Below, one piece after another: positions 8,951 to 19,734 of a stretch of DNA of 50,687 nucleotides (its first letter is position 1; every line of letters begins with the position of its first letter). Below the pieces are notes generated by a model, which made no database searches, was not told where the DNA came from, and saw only the letters and a list, made by a program, of their open reading frames with translations. Origin of the DNA: Billgrantia bachuensis (GTDB lineage: Bacteria; Pseudomonadota; Gammaproteobacteria; Pseudomonadales; Halomonadaceae). The stretch covers positions 1-50,687 of the forward strand of contig NZ_JAAQTO010000001.1 in the NCBI RefSeq assembly GCF_011742165.1, written 5' to 3'. The position numbers and the translations under genes are program-made.

Positions 8951-10497
8951 TCAGTGGCTCGGCAACATCTCCAGCGGCATCAGGCCGTTGAGTGCCCGTG
9001 AAGCGAGCAGTTGGGTTGCACGCTCGATGTCGGGACCGAAAAAACGGTCGCGGTCATAGTAGTCGACCCTTCCGCGCAGGGCTTGGCGTGCCTGCTCCAG
9101 GCGCGGCGTGCTTGTCAGGCGGCGCTGCTGCGCGTCGAGACGGAAATCGAGCCCTTGGCAGGCCGCCAGCCACTCGATGGCAATGATGCCACGCACGTTG
9201 TCGGCCATTTCCCACAGACGCTTGCCGGCGGCCGGTGCCATGGAAACATGGTCCTCCTGGTTGGCCGATGTCGGCAAACTGTCGACGCTGTGGGGGTGGG
9301 CCAGGGCCTTGTTCTCGCTGGCCAGTGCCGCGGCGGTGACCTGGGCGATCATGAAGCCGGAATTGACGCCGCCGTTCTCCACCAGGAACGGTGGCAGCTG
9401 CGACATGTGGGTATCCATCATCAATGAGACGCGGCGCTCAGTGAGCGAGCCGATCTCGGCCAGTGCCAGGGCCAGATTGTCGGCGGCCATGGCCACCGGC
9501 TCGGCGTGGAAGTTGCCACCGGAGAGGATGTCGCCTTCGTCGCTGAACACCAGCGGATTGTCCGATACTGCATTCACCTCGACGGCCAGCACTTCGGCGG
9601 CCTGGCGAATCTGGGTCAATACCGCACCCATCACCTGGGGCTGGCAGCGCAGCGAATAGGGATCCTGCACCTTGTCGCAATCGGCGTGAGAGTCGCTGAT
9701 CTCGCTGCGTTCGGCGAGCAGATGTCGATAGGCCGCCGCGGCGTCGATCTGGCCGCGCTGGCCGCGGGCCGCATGGATGCGAGCATCGAAGGGTGAGCGC
9801 GAGCTCAGCGTGGCCTCCACCGTCAGTGCACCGCACACCGTGGCGGCGGCATAGAGGTCCTCGGCTTCGAACAGCCCCTTTAGGGCGTAGGCGGTGGAGA
9901 CTTGGGTGCCGTTGAGCAGCGCCAGGCCCTCCTTGGGCGCGAGCATGAGCGGCTCCAGCCCGGCGATGGCCAGTGCCTCGCGGGCATCGATCCATTCGCC
10001 GCGATGGCGCGCCTTGCCCTCGCCGAGCAGCACCGCGCTCATATGGGCCAGCGGCGCCAGGTCGCCGGAGGCGCCCACCGAACCCTTGAGCGGAATATGC
10101 GGGTAGACCTCGGCGTTGACCAGAGCGAGCAGGGCGTCGAGCACCTCGCGGCGAATGCCGGAGAAGCCGCGCGCCAGACTGTTGACCTTGAGCACCATGA
10201 CCAGGCGCACCAGGGCGTCTTCCATGGGCTGGCCGACTCCGGTGGCATGCGACAGCACCAGCGAACGCTGCAGGTCTTCCAGATGATCATGGTCGATGCG
10301 GGTCTGGGCCAGCAAGCCGAAGCCGGTATTGATGCCGTAGACCGTGCGGTCCTCGGCCACCACGCGATTGACGCAATCGACGGCGCGGTCGATGGCGACG
10401 TCGGCGCTATCGGGTAGCGTCACGCGCAGTGGCGCCTCGAAGACCTGGCGCGCCTGGGCCAGGCTCATCTTGCCGGGTTGTAACGTCATCGCTTCCA

Positions 10498-10498
<1 letters not shown>
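8951..10498 (-). CDS. hutH: Histidine ammonia-lyase
   Basis: HutH deaminates L-histidine to urocanate plus ammonia, the first step of histidine breakdown, in the cytoplasm. The protein has 515 residues, the normal length. The MIO-forming Ala-Ser-Gly is at residues 143-145 in [15 protein letters not shown], and the active-site tyrosine is in VYGINTGFG (Y54). The start at 10498 is chosen because ATG overlaps the hutU stop by one base (TAATG) and AAGGA lies about 10 bases upstream; a longer in-frame extension would run into hutU. A second ATG three codons later is also possible. It is the last gene of hutI-G-U-H and is followed by a terminator. Confidence 0.97.
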
Positions 10499-12198
<1,700 letters not shown>

Positions 12199-12267
12199 CG
12201 GTGTGTTCTCTCTTCGTTGCAGCCTTGTCGTCGGCTTTGTCGTAGCGGTATGTCGTTCGGTGTCCGA

Positions 12268-13245
12268 TCAGGAGTCCAGCGTGAGCTGGTGGATCAGGCG
12301 CGCTGCCGCCCGGGCGGTGCGGCCGTCGTTATCGAAACTGGGGTTGAGTTCGGCGAAGTCGGCCAGGCGTAGCTTGCCGCTGTCACGCACGGTCTCGACC
12401 AGCGTCTCGATCATGGCCAGCTCGACGCCGCGCGCGGCGGGAGCACTGACGCCGGGGGCCTCGGAGGACGGCAGCACGTCGAGGTCGACGGTCAGGTAGA
12501 GGTGATCGCAGCGCGCCATGAAGCGCTCCAGCTCGCGTTGGATGGCCTCGAAACGGTGCGGGAGAAATTCACGGTCCTCCTTGATCAGCACGCCTAGCTT
12601 GCGGGCGCGGTCAAACAGGGCGCGGGTGTTGTTGGCTCGGCTGACACCCAGGCAGGCATAGCGGAACGGCCAGCCGCGTGCCTCGCACTCGGCGGCAATC
12701 TGGGCGAAGGGGGTCCCGGAGGAGCGCATCTGGCTGGGGTCGCGCAGGTCGAAGTGGGCATCGAGATTGACGATGCCGATCTTGGGGCAGCGTTCCCCGC
12801 GTGCTTCCAGGTGCCGGGTCAGGCCGGACCAGCTGGCGTAGGCCATTTCATGGCCGCCACCCAGTGCCACGGGCAGTTGAGAGTTGGCGAGCAATGTAGC
12901 GAGCCGCTCGGCCAGTCGCACCTGGGCGGCTTCCATGTCGTCATTGCCGTGGCAGTTTATGTCGCCTGCATCGAAGACCGGGGCCCGCCGGTGCCAGGCA
13001 AGCGGTGCCAGCGCCCGACGCAGTGAGCGGGGGCCCTCGGCGGCACCGACGCGACCTTGGTTGCGTGCGACCCCGGCGTCGCAGCCGAAGCCTACGAGGA
13101 CGACGCCAGGCTCGCTGTCGCGCTTGTACGGCGTGACCACCTGATGCCAGCGAAGGCTGTCGGGCTCCGGGTCCTCGCGACCGGCCCAGAGTGACATGTC
13201 AATGGAAGGATCGGCCAGGTGCAGGTCGGCGTCGGTTTCAGCCAT
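12268..13245 (-). CDS. hutG: Formimidoylglutamase
   Basis: An arginase/ureohydrolase-family enzyme of 325 residues that hydrolyses N-formimidoyl-L-glutamate to glutamate plus formamide, the last step of the four-enzyme histidine route. Metal-binding motifs are [17 protein letters not shown] and TVDLDVLP, each with the expected Asp/His residues. The ATG overlaps the hutI stop by 8 bp. The four-enzyme route is complete within the window, and no hutF-type deiminase is seen. It is distinguished from the other ureohydrolase in the window (32904-33854) by operon context and by the NLDAHFDLR variant of the metal motif. Confidence 0.95.
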   Translation of the reverse strand: MAETDADLHLADPSIDMSLWAGREDPEPDSLRWHQVVTPYKRDSEPGVVLVGFGCDAGVARNQGRVGAAEGPRSLRRALAPLAWHRRAPVFDAGDINCHGNDDMEAAQVRLAERLATLLANSQLPVALGGGHEMAYASWSGLTRHLEARGERCPKIGIVNLDAHFDLRDPSQMRSSGTPFAQIAAECEARGWPFRYACLGVSRANNTRALFDRARKLGVLIKEDREFLPHRFEAIQRELERFMARCDHLYLTVDLDVLPSSEAPGVSAPAARGVELAMIETLVETVRDSGKLRLADFAELNPSFDNDGRTARAAARLIHQLTLDS

Positions 13246-14461
13246 GGATCACTTCTCCCTTGAAGATGCGCTGACGAAGGCGGCCGGGCTGCACGGCGTA
13301 AGCCAGCTCGGCCGGTGCGTCGACGTTCCATAGGCAAAGGTCCGCCGGGGCGCCCTCGACGATGCGACCCAGCGAGCGATCGTGCAGGCCCAGCGCCCGT
13401 GCGCCGTGAGCGGTCATCCCGGCCAGCGCCTCCCGCGGCGTCAGGCGGAACAGGGTGCAGGCGAAGTTGAGCATCAGGGTCGGCATGAACAGCGGCGAGC
13501 TGCCGGGGTTGGCATCGGTGGCCAGCGCCATGGGCACGCCTGCCTCGCGCAGCGCCGCGATCGGCGGACGTTGGGTCTCGCGCAGGGTATGGAAGGCGCC
13601 GGGCAGCAGCACGGCAGTGCTGCCGGCCTTGCGCAGGGCGGCCACGCCGACCTCGTCGAGATACTCGATGTGGTCGGCGGAGAGTGCGCCATGGCGCGCC
13701 GCCATGGCGCTGCCGCCGAGGTTGGAGAGCTGCTCGGCATGGGCCTTGATCGGCAGGCCATGGGCCTCGGCGGCTTCGAACACGCGCTCACACTGTGCCA
13801 CCGAGAAGGCGACCTTCTCGCAGAAGACGTCCACCGCATCGGCCAGGCCCTGCTCGGCGGCGTTGGGAATCATCTCGCGGCATACCAGGTCGATGTAGCC
13901 GTCGCTGTCGCCCTTGAACTCCGGGGGCAGGGCGTGAGCGCCGAGTAGTGTGGTAACCACTCGCACCGGTAGCGCCTCGCCCAGGCGCCGCGCCACGCGC
14001 AGCATCTTGAGTTCATCCTCCACTGTCAGACCGTAGCCGGACTTGATCTCCACGGTAGTAATGCCGTCGTGGAGCAGCGCTTCCAGGCGCGGGCGAGCCA
14101 GCCTGAAGAGCTCTTCTTCACTGGCGGCCCGGGTGGCGCGAACGGTGCTGAGGATGCCACCGCCCTGGCGGGCGATCTCCTCGTAACTCACGCCTTCCAG
14201 TCGCTTCTCGAACTCCTCGGCACGCGAGCCACCGAACACCAGGTGGGTGTGGCAATCGACCAGGCCCGGTGTCATCACGCCGCCTTGGCCCATTGTCTCG
14301 CAGGCTTCCGCTGCGGCGCGGTCGAGCTCGCGCATGGGTATGACGCGCTCGAGCGACTCGCCTGCCACCATCACTGCCATCGGCTCGGGCAGGGTGTCGC
14401 AACCATCGAAGAGGGTGACGTCTCGCCATAGTCGGCGCGGCTGGTAGGGCTGTGCTGGCAT
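13238..14461 (-). CDS. hutI: Imidazolonepropionase
   Basis: An amidohydrolase-fold enzyme of 407 residues that opens the imidazolone ring to N-formimidoyl-glutamate. Metal ligands are in [11 protein letters not shown] (H71, H73), with further family blocks [22 protein letters not shown] and [12 protein letters not shown]. The start at 14461 (MPAQPYQ) is favoured: GGGAGA sits six bases upstream, whereas the upstream in-frame GTG at 14482 has only a weak AGG close to it. First gene of the hut operon; its promoter region contains a HutC-type palindrome. Confidence 0.95.
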   Translation of the reverse strand: MPAQPYQPRRLWRDVTLFDGCDTLPEPMAVMVAGESLERVIPMRELDRAAAEACETMGQGGVMTPGLVDCHTHLVFGGSRAEEFEKRLEGVSYEEIARQGGGILSTVRATRAASEEELFRLARPRLEALLHDGITTVEIKSGYGLTVEDELKMLRVARRLGEALPVRVVTTLLGAHALPPEFKGDSDGYIDLVCREMIPNAAEQGLADAVDVFCEKVAFSVAQCERVFEAAEAHGLPIKAHAEQLSNLGGSAMAARHGALSADHIEYLDEVGVAALRKAGSTAVLLPGAFHTLRETQRPPIAALREAGVPMALATDANPGSSPLFMPTLMLNFACTLFRLTPREALAGMTAHGARALGLHDRSLGRIVEGAPADLCLWNVDAPAELAYAVQPGRLRQRIFKGEVIHG

Positions 14462-14487
14462 TTCGGTCTCCCATCTTGTCACTGCCT

Positions 14488-14501
14488 AATGTATATACAT
14501 T
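14488..14501. promoter_or_regulatory. HutC operator 1 (hutI side)
   Basis: A perfect 14-bp palindrome, AATGTATATACATT. HutC of pseudomonads binds related TGTATATACA-like palindromes. It overlaps the proposed -10 of the hutI promoter, so binding would block hut operon transcription until urocanate releases HutC. Confidence 0.78.
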
Positions 14502-14526
14502 TAAACGGTCCCGGTACCAGCGTCAA
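14499..14526 (-). promoter_or_regulatory. Putative sigma-70 promoter of hutIGUH
   Basis: On the minus strand, TTGACG (14526-14521) and TTAAAT (14504-14499) are separated by 16 bp: five of six and four of six consensus matches. The -10 overlaps HutC operator 1. Confidence 0.5.
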
Positions 14527-14707
14527 GTCGGTCTCGGAGAGGCTCGCGAGTCGAAAACGCGCTGTCTTTCGAGAGATATGCTCAAATAACTGTTATAAAA
14601 TGATTTTTTTAGGTTTCGATGAATTTTTATTAGCACGCCGTCAAAGAGGATCAGACTAAGGTATAAGCTTCGCCGAGAGTCGGAGGGTGGCGCCTGGAAC
14701 TGCCTTA

Positions 14708-14719
14708 TTGTATATACAA
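14708..14719. promoter_or_regulatory. HutC operator 2 (carrier side)
   Basis: A perfect 12-bp palindrome, TTGTATATACAA, sharing the TGTATATACA core of operator 1. It is 76 bp upstream of the YjiH-family start, placing this carrier in the HutC regulon. Confidence 0.75.
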
Positions 14720-14795
14720 ATAGGCACCCCTCACATGACATGGCTTCGATGCAGGTCACCGGAGTCGCAGACAATCACAACGCGAGGTAAGCACC

Positions 14796-16127
14796 ATGGC
14801 GATACCGGAACCGGCCACGCGCAACATTCGCAATGGCAACTGGCTGACAGCGGCCAAGCTATTCATTCCCAGTGCGCTGGGTATCCTGATCTTCTTCGTT
14901 CCCGTCACTCTCGGCGGGAGACAAACTATCTTGCTCGATCACATGGTGAGCGCCGCTCGCGGCGTGTTGGGCGAGGCTGCCGGCCTCTATGCGCTGGCGC
15001 TGATCGTGGCGGGAGCCGCTTATCCGCTGGTCAAGGGCAGTTGGAGGCGAAGCCTGACGGAGCGCATCTTCACCGTGCTGAAAGTTGCCGGCGTGGCCGT
15101 GGCGATAATGGCCCTGACGGGATGGGGGCCGGCGCTGCTGCACGAGCCGGACATGTTGCCGTTCCTGTTCGACAAGTTGGTGATTCCCGTCGGGCTGATC
15201 GTACCGATCGGTGCGGTTTTTCTGGCACTGCTGATCGGCTACGGCTTGCTCGAGTTGATCGGAGTGCTGGTGCAGCCCGTGATGCGACCGATCTGGCGAA
15301 CGCCGGGCCGCTCGGCCATCGATGCGGTGGCGTCGTTCGTCGGCAGCTACTCGATCGGTCTGCTGATTACCAATCGGGTCTACCAGGCGGGGCAGTACTC
15401 GGCGCGAGAGGCGGCGATCATCGCTACCGGCTTCTCTACGGTATCGGCGACCTTCATGATCATCGTGGCGCGCACGCTCGAGCTGATGAGCGTATGGAAC
15501 CTGTACTTCTGGTTGACGCTGGCGATTACTTTCCTGGTAACCGCGATCACCGTGCGTCTGCCGCCGCTTTCACGGTTGGACGATGCCAAGACCGACGGCG
15601 AACCCGAAGCACCTTCGGGTCGGCGCATGGCGACCGCTTGGCACACCGGGCTGGAGGTTGCCGGCCAGGCGCCGGCCTTGCATCGCAGCGTGGCGCTCAA
15701 CGTGCGCGAAGGTCTGCTGATGGCGATCAGCATTCTGCCGTCCATCATGTCGGTGGGGCTGCTGGGGTTGCTCGTCGCCAAGTACACGCCGCTGTTCGAG
15801 TGGCTGGGCCTGTTGTTCTATCCCTTCGTGGCGATCTGGGGGCTCGAGGATGGCATGGCGCTGGCCCAGGCATCTGCGGCGGGCCTGGCGGAGATGTTCC
15901 TGCCGGCGCTGTTGATGGGAGAGGCCGAGTTCGTTGCTCGCTTCGCCGCTGGCGTGGTGTCGGTCTCCTCGGTGCTGTTCTTCTCCGCCTCGATACCCTG
16001 CATTCTTGCCACCAGCATTCCGCTGTCGGTGGGGCGTATCGTTGCAGTGTGGTTTCTGCGCGTGGCGTTGAGCTTGATGCTGGCAGTGCCAGCGGGCTAC
16101 CTGGTGCTGGCGCTGGGCGGCACTTAG
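14796..16127 (+). CDS. YjiH-family membrane carrier, probable histidine/urocanate transporter
   Basis: A 443-residue polytopic membrane protein of the YjiH/nucleoside-recognition (gate) family, with about 10-11 hydrophobic segments. Landmarks are KLFIPSALGILIFFVPVTLG at the N-terminus, TPGRSAIDAVASFVGSYSIG in the gate domain and RLPPLSRLDD before a central loop. A paralogue at 31477-32859 shares PGRSAIDA and LPPLSR. A clean Shine-Dalgarno (GAGGTAAGCACC) precedes the ATG. The family's substrates are largely unknown. The divergent arrangement with hutI and a HutC-type operator upstream suggest it carries histidine, urocanate or a related compound; that role is inferred. Confidence 0.85.
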   Translation: MAIPEPATRNIRNGNWLTAAKLFIPSALGILIFFVPVTLGGRQTILLDHMVSAARGVLGEAAGLYALALIVAGAAYPLVKGSWRRSLTERIFTVLKVAGVAVAIMALTGWGPALLHEPDMLPFLFDKLVIPVGLIVPIGAVFLALLIGYGLLELIGVLVQPVMRPIWRTPGRSAIDAVASFVGSYSIGLLITNRVYQAGQYSAREAAIIATGFSTVSATFMIIVARTLELMSVWNLYFWLTLAITFLVTAITVRLPPLSRLDDAKTDGEPEAPSGRRMATAWHTGLEVAGQAPALHRSVALNVREGLLMAISILPSIMSVGLLGLLVAKYTPLFEWLGLLFYPFVAIWGLEDGMALAQASAAGLAEMFLPALLMGEAEFVARFAAGVVSVSSVLFFSASIPCILATSIPLSVGRIVAVWFLRVALSLMLAVPAGYLVLALGGT

Positions 16128-16136
16128 GATCTGCAG

Positions 16137-16167
16137 CCGTCTCGGCAGGGGCGAATCAAGGAGACGG
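16137..16167. terminator. Possible bidirectional terminator
   Basis: Stem CCGTCTC/GAGACGG (7 bp) with a 17-base loop lies in the 56-bp gap between two convergent genes. There is no strong T tract, so the call is tentative. Confidence 0.35.
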
Positions 16168-16183
16168 GCCTCTTGGCGGCCGC

Positions 16184-17431
16184 TCAGCCCTCGCTGACGA
16201 TCTGGCTCAGGCGCTGCTGAGCGGTCCGGCTGGAGATGGTATCGTCTTCAAAGAACTCGGCGAGTGTGCCGATCCAGGCTGCCATGACATGAGAGGGCAA
16301 CGCCCTCGACTGCACACCGTCGTGGTGTGATTCGTCCCGGATTCGCTGCAGGCCCAGCTGGCTGCAGCGATCCAGCTCCGTGGGGTCGATGTCGGCTCTG
16401 ACTGGCAGCGACCCCTTCCGGCGACTGAAGGCGAGCTGGTTGTCCGGGTCGAGGACCATGCGGGCAAAGGTACGTTGCGCATCGGGGACTCCATCGCGCG
16501 TGGTCAACGGAAAGGCAAAGCCATCGATCGCCATGAAATGTGTGACCGCCGTGCCGGGAGTGAAGACGCAGCCGAAGTCCCTGTCCGCCATATAGCCGAG
16601 GGAAGCGAGTTCTCCCTTGGCCCAGTCGCCCATGAGCTGCATACCGGCCTCGCCGCGTCCTATCCTCCTGGTCGCGTCCGCCCAGGTTCTGCCCGCGCGG
16701 GCAGCCGATGGTTCGACGAAGCGAGATACGCGGCGCAGCAGGTCGAGCGCTTCCAGCATCCGTGAGTCGAGTACGGCTTGCGTATCGCCCTGGAAGACGC
16801 TTGCATAGCCTTCGGCGCCCAGCGTGGAGAACATGATGTTGTGGAAGATCAAGGCGACTTCCCATGGGGCCGAGCCGATGACAATGGCCGGGTAGCCTGC
16901 CGCCTCGATTCGTTCTGCGGCAGCAAAAATCTCCTCCCATGTTTCGGGGGGAGCGAGGCTGAGTTCGTCGAAAACCTTCTGGCTGGTCCAGAGCCAATTT
17001 TCCAGATGAATATTCGATGGCGCGAAATACACTCTGTCCTGATGACTAATGAGATCTATCACGAAACTGGGCAGCACGTTACGCCAGCCATCCCGTTGAG
17101 CAAGAGCCTCGATGTCCTGAACGACCCCGAAATCGGGCAGTTCGGTGGCCCTGGCGTCGAGATTCCACTGAGTCACCGTGGGGGGATAGCCATTGGCGAT
17201 GCGCTCGCTGACGACTCTTTTCAAGGCGGCCTCATTCTCAGCGGGTAGGTCCGTCCAGTGATTGCCAGCACTGTTCCAGGCATTCCGGTAAACGTCGAGT
17301 GCCGCAGATTCGCTCTCCGATATCCAGTAATGCACGACGTCGATCTGGATGTCCGCGGTGAGAGGGGCCTCCTGGGCATTAGTGGCTGTCACGGCTGCTG
17401 CAAGATAAAACCCTATGAACAACGCTCTCAT
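16184..17431 (-). CDS. Orphan extracellular solute-binding protein (family 1)
   Basis: A 415-residue periplasmic binding protein resembling sugar-type family 1 proteins. The signal peptide is MRALFIGFYLAAAVTATNA, with cleavage likely before QE. Family features include VVHYWISESE near the mature start, PPETWEEIFAAAERI in the middle and MQLMGDWAKGEL. The start at 17431 is supported by AAGGAAG eight bases upstream. No ABC permease or ATPase gene is nearby; instead it begins 23 bp after the GGDEF-EAL gene on the same strand, so the two are probably co-transcribed. A sensory role, presenting a ligand to the periplasmic domain of the GGDEF-EAL protein, is an inference by analogy with the NspS-MbaA pair of Vibrio cholerae. 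Local GC is lower than in the hut genes. Confidence 0.85.
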   Translation of the reverse strand: MRALFIGFYLAAAVTATNAQEAPLTADIQIDVVHYWISESESAALDVYRNAWNSAGNHWTDLPAENEAALKRVVSERIANGYPPTVTQWNLDARATELPDFGVVQDIEALAQRDGWRNVLPSFVIDLISHQDRVYFAPSNIHLENWLWTSQKVFDELSLAPPETWEEIFAAAERIEAAGYPAIVIGSAPWEVALIFHNIMFSTLGAEGYASVFQGDTQAVLDSRMLEALDLLRRVSRFVEPSAARAGRTWADATRRIGRGEAGMQLMGDWAKGELASLGYMADRDFGCVFTPGTAVTHFMAIDGFAFPLTTRDGVPDAQRTFARMVLDPDNQLAFSRRKGSLPVRADIDPTELDRCSQLGLQRIRDESHHDGVQSRALPSHVMAAWIGTLAEFFEDDTISSRTAQQRLSQIVSEG

Positions 17432-17454
17432 CGGCTCTTCCTTCCTTCGCCCAA

Positions 17455-19509
17455 TCACCTGGCTTCCGTCATGGGTTGCTTGAGCCATTCCCTCACTTCC
17501 CTGCACGGCATCGGCCTAGCGAACCAATACCCCTGTCCGATCGTACAACCCGCCTCGAGCAGGAACTGGCGCTGTGTTTCCGTCTCGATGCCTTCCGCGA
17601 TACAGCGCTTACCCAGGTTCCGCGACAGATCGATTATCGCATTGATGATCTGTTCCGATCGGCTGTCCTGGCCGATATCGGCGACGAAACCGCGATCTAT
17701 CTTTAGTTCATCGAAGGGAAAGTCACGTAGATGCAGCAGCGAGGCGAAGCCTGTGCCGAAATCGTCGAGGGCTATGGATACGCCGTGCTCGCGGAAACGC
17801 ATCATGGAGGTGCGCATGTGCTCGGCATGACGGTTGAGGAAAACGTCTTCCGTCACCTCGATCGTCAGGTCATGCCAATGAAGCTCACACTCTCGGAGTG
17901 TCGAAGCGAGCATCTCGAATCCGCTTTCGTTGATGAGGAGTGCTTCCGGCAGATTGATGGCAACCGGGCCGGGGGTAAACCTCGCTTTTTTCCATGCCTT
18001 GAGATCGCGACACACGGTCCTGGCGACGGCAAGGGTCATGTCGCCGATCAGGCGTGGGCCTTTCATCAGTGGCAGGAAGACTCCTGGCGCAAGCAGTCCG
18101 AGCGTAGGGTGATTCCAGCGGACGAGCGCTTCGAACCCAAGGTGATTGCCTGTCGCGAGGTCAACCTTCGGCTGATAGTGCACGACGAACTCGTCGCGAT
18201 CGGTCGCGCCGGCGAGAGCTGCGGCCAGTTCATTTTGCTCGAGCCGCGTGGCGAGCGTCTCTTCGTCGAAGATGAAGGCGCTGCTACTCTCGGCCTTGGC
18301 GGCATACAGCGCCAGGTCGGCGACACGCACGAGGCCAGCTTCATCGGTCGCGTGAACAGGAACGATTGCGCCGCCTACGCTTGCCGACGTCCTGAGCGTG
18401 TTGTCCTCGTAGGAAAAGTCGGCCGCCAGCGACTTGATAGCATGTTCGGCTATGGCATTGAGGCTGGCTTCGTCGTCAATGTCGGGAAGTAGTATGGCGA
18501 ACTCGTCACCGCCGATGCGGGCTATGATGTCATGAGGTTGGAAAACGTTCTGGAAAGCTCTGGCGACATGGAGAAGCGTGGCATCGCCAGCCGGGTGCCC
18601 AAAGCCATCGTTGATTGCCTTGAAATTGTCGAGATCGACCATCAGCATGGAAAAACCCATGCCATCCTTGCGGTAGCGATAGAGAAGCGCGTTGAGGGCG
18701 GAATTGAAATAGGATCGGTTCTTGAGCCTGGTGAGCGGATCCGTTTGGGCAAGATGGGTGAGTTTCTTTTCGAATTCCATCTTGCGAAGATGCTCACTAC
18801 GCAATTTCATCAATAGTGGGTAGAACAGCAGTATGCTTGCCAGAAGGAAAAGTATGGCAAGCATGAGGAGAAGGGCGGTGCTGATCGAGACGGCATTACC
18901 GATACTGACTTCACTGCGGCCGTTGGCGTGCTGGATGATGTCGTTGAACTGACGCATGAGAAGGCTGTCGGCTGAAATGGCAAAGTCGATCGGTCCCCAG
19001 TAGGTGTAACGTCGCTGTCGATCCGCGTGACTAGCGTCGACGATTCTTTCAGCACGAGAAAGAAAATCTTCAAGACGTCGATCCAGGTCGACATAGAGCG
19101 CTTCAGCCGCTGGACTCTGGCGACTGATCCGCTCCAGGAGGTTTTTGTCGAGACGCCTATGCATGGACTTCAGGCGTAGTATGACGGCTCGAATATCCTC
19201 GATGGCTGTACGGACGTCGTCAAGCATCGGCTGGATGACGTGCTCAGGCAGCGTGGGGTCGGCCGACGCGCTCATGACTGCCCGTGTTTGCTGGGTGAGT
19301 TGTTGAAAACGAATGAACTTCTGGCTGGTCAGAAAGCTGATTTCCTGCTGTACGGCATGGCGGTCCAGGGCGATCTTGACTGTCAGGTAGATAGCGCCAA
19401 TAAGCAGGGTCATGATGATGGCGATGCCGATGTAGTATCGACCAATGGAGCGAATGTAGACTTCGATCGAAGAACCCGGCCTGGGTGGGGGAGTCAAGAT
19501 TTCAGGCAT
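17455..19509 (-). CDS. Membrane GGDEF-EAL protein (cyclic-di-GMP turnover)
   Basis: A 684-residue protein with TM1 at about 25-48, a periplasmic helical domain of about 160 residues, TM2 at about 206-232, a GGDEF domain (about 250-420) and an EAL domain (about 430-680). The synthase motif is intact (RIGGDEF, 333-337). The product-inhibition RxxD five residues upstream is replaced by QPHD (324-327). The phosphodiesterase motifs EALVRW (460), DDFGTGFASL and EGIETE are also intact, so both activities are possible. The periplasmic domain probably senses a signal, perhaps through the adjacent binding protein. This gene and its partner interrupt the stretch between the hut carrier and hutC, and have lower GC than their surroundings. 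Confidence 0.93.
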   Translation of the reverse strand: MPEILTPPPRPGSSIEVYIRSIGRYYIGIAIIMTLLIGAIYLTVKIALDRHAVQQEISFLTSQKFIRFQQLTQQTRAVMSASADPTLPEHVIQPMLDDVRTAIEDIRAVILRLKSMHRRLDKNLLERISRQSPAAEALYVDLDRRLEDFLSRAERIVDASHADRQRRYTYWGPIDFAISADSLLMRQFNDIIQHANGRSEVSIGNAVSISTALLLMLAILFLLASILLFYPLLMKLRSEHLRKMEFEKKLTHLAQTDPLTRLKNRSYFNSALNALLYRYRKDGMGFSMLMVDLDNFKAINDGFGHPAGDATLLHVARAFQNVFQPHDIIARIGGDEFAILLPDIDDEASLNAIAEHAIKSLAADFSYEDNTLRTSASVGGAIVPVHATDEAGLVRVADLALYAAKAESSSAFIFDEETLATRLEQNELAAALAGATDRDEFVVHYQPKVDLATGNHLGFEALVRWNHPTLGLLAPGVFLPLMKGPRLIGDMTLAVARTVCRDLKAWKKARFTPGPVAINLPEALLINESGFEMLASTLRECELHWHDLTIEVTEDVFLNRHAEHMRTSMMRFREHGVSIALDDFGTGFASLLHLRDFPFDELKIDRGFVADIGQDSRSEQIINAIIDLSRNLGKRCIAEGIETETQRQFLLEAGCTIGQGYWFARPMPCREVREWLKQPMTEAR

Positions 19510-19734
19510 GCTCTGCCACTATGCGTAGTGATGTTTCGGCCATGCTGCCCTTTGGCCAACTTGGAAGTTCAAGTGACAATTTTTACTTAATAGTAGCCTT
19601 GGCAATATGACTGCCTAGTTATAACTTGCTTGTTATCGATCGCAGCCTGCAAGCCGACGGACGACGAAATGCCAGTATAACTTGCGACCTCGAAGCGACG
19701 GTAGGCTGAAAAAAATAAGACGGCAACGGTGGTT

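Larger units (their letters stand above)
14462..14795. other. Divergent hut control region (no gene)
   Basis: This 334-bp gap between hutI (leftward) and the YjiH-family carrier (rightward) holds no convincing gene. The middle (about 14575-14660) is strikingly AT-rich, with T and A runs. Two TGTATATACA palindromes sit near its ends, one next to each gene, and a plausible sigma-70 promoter faces hutI. Confidence 0.8.

Noticed and set aside
14689..14704. Possible sigma-54 promoter before the hut-linked carrier
   Set aside because: The GG to GC spacing is 11 bp, one more than required.
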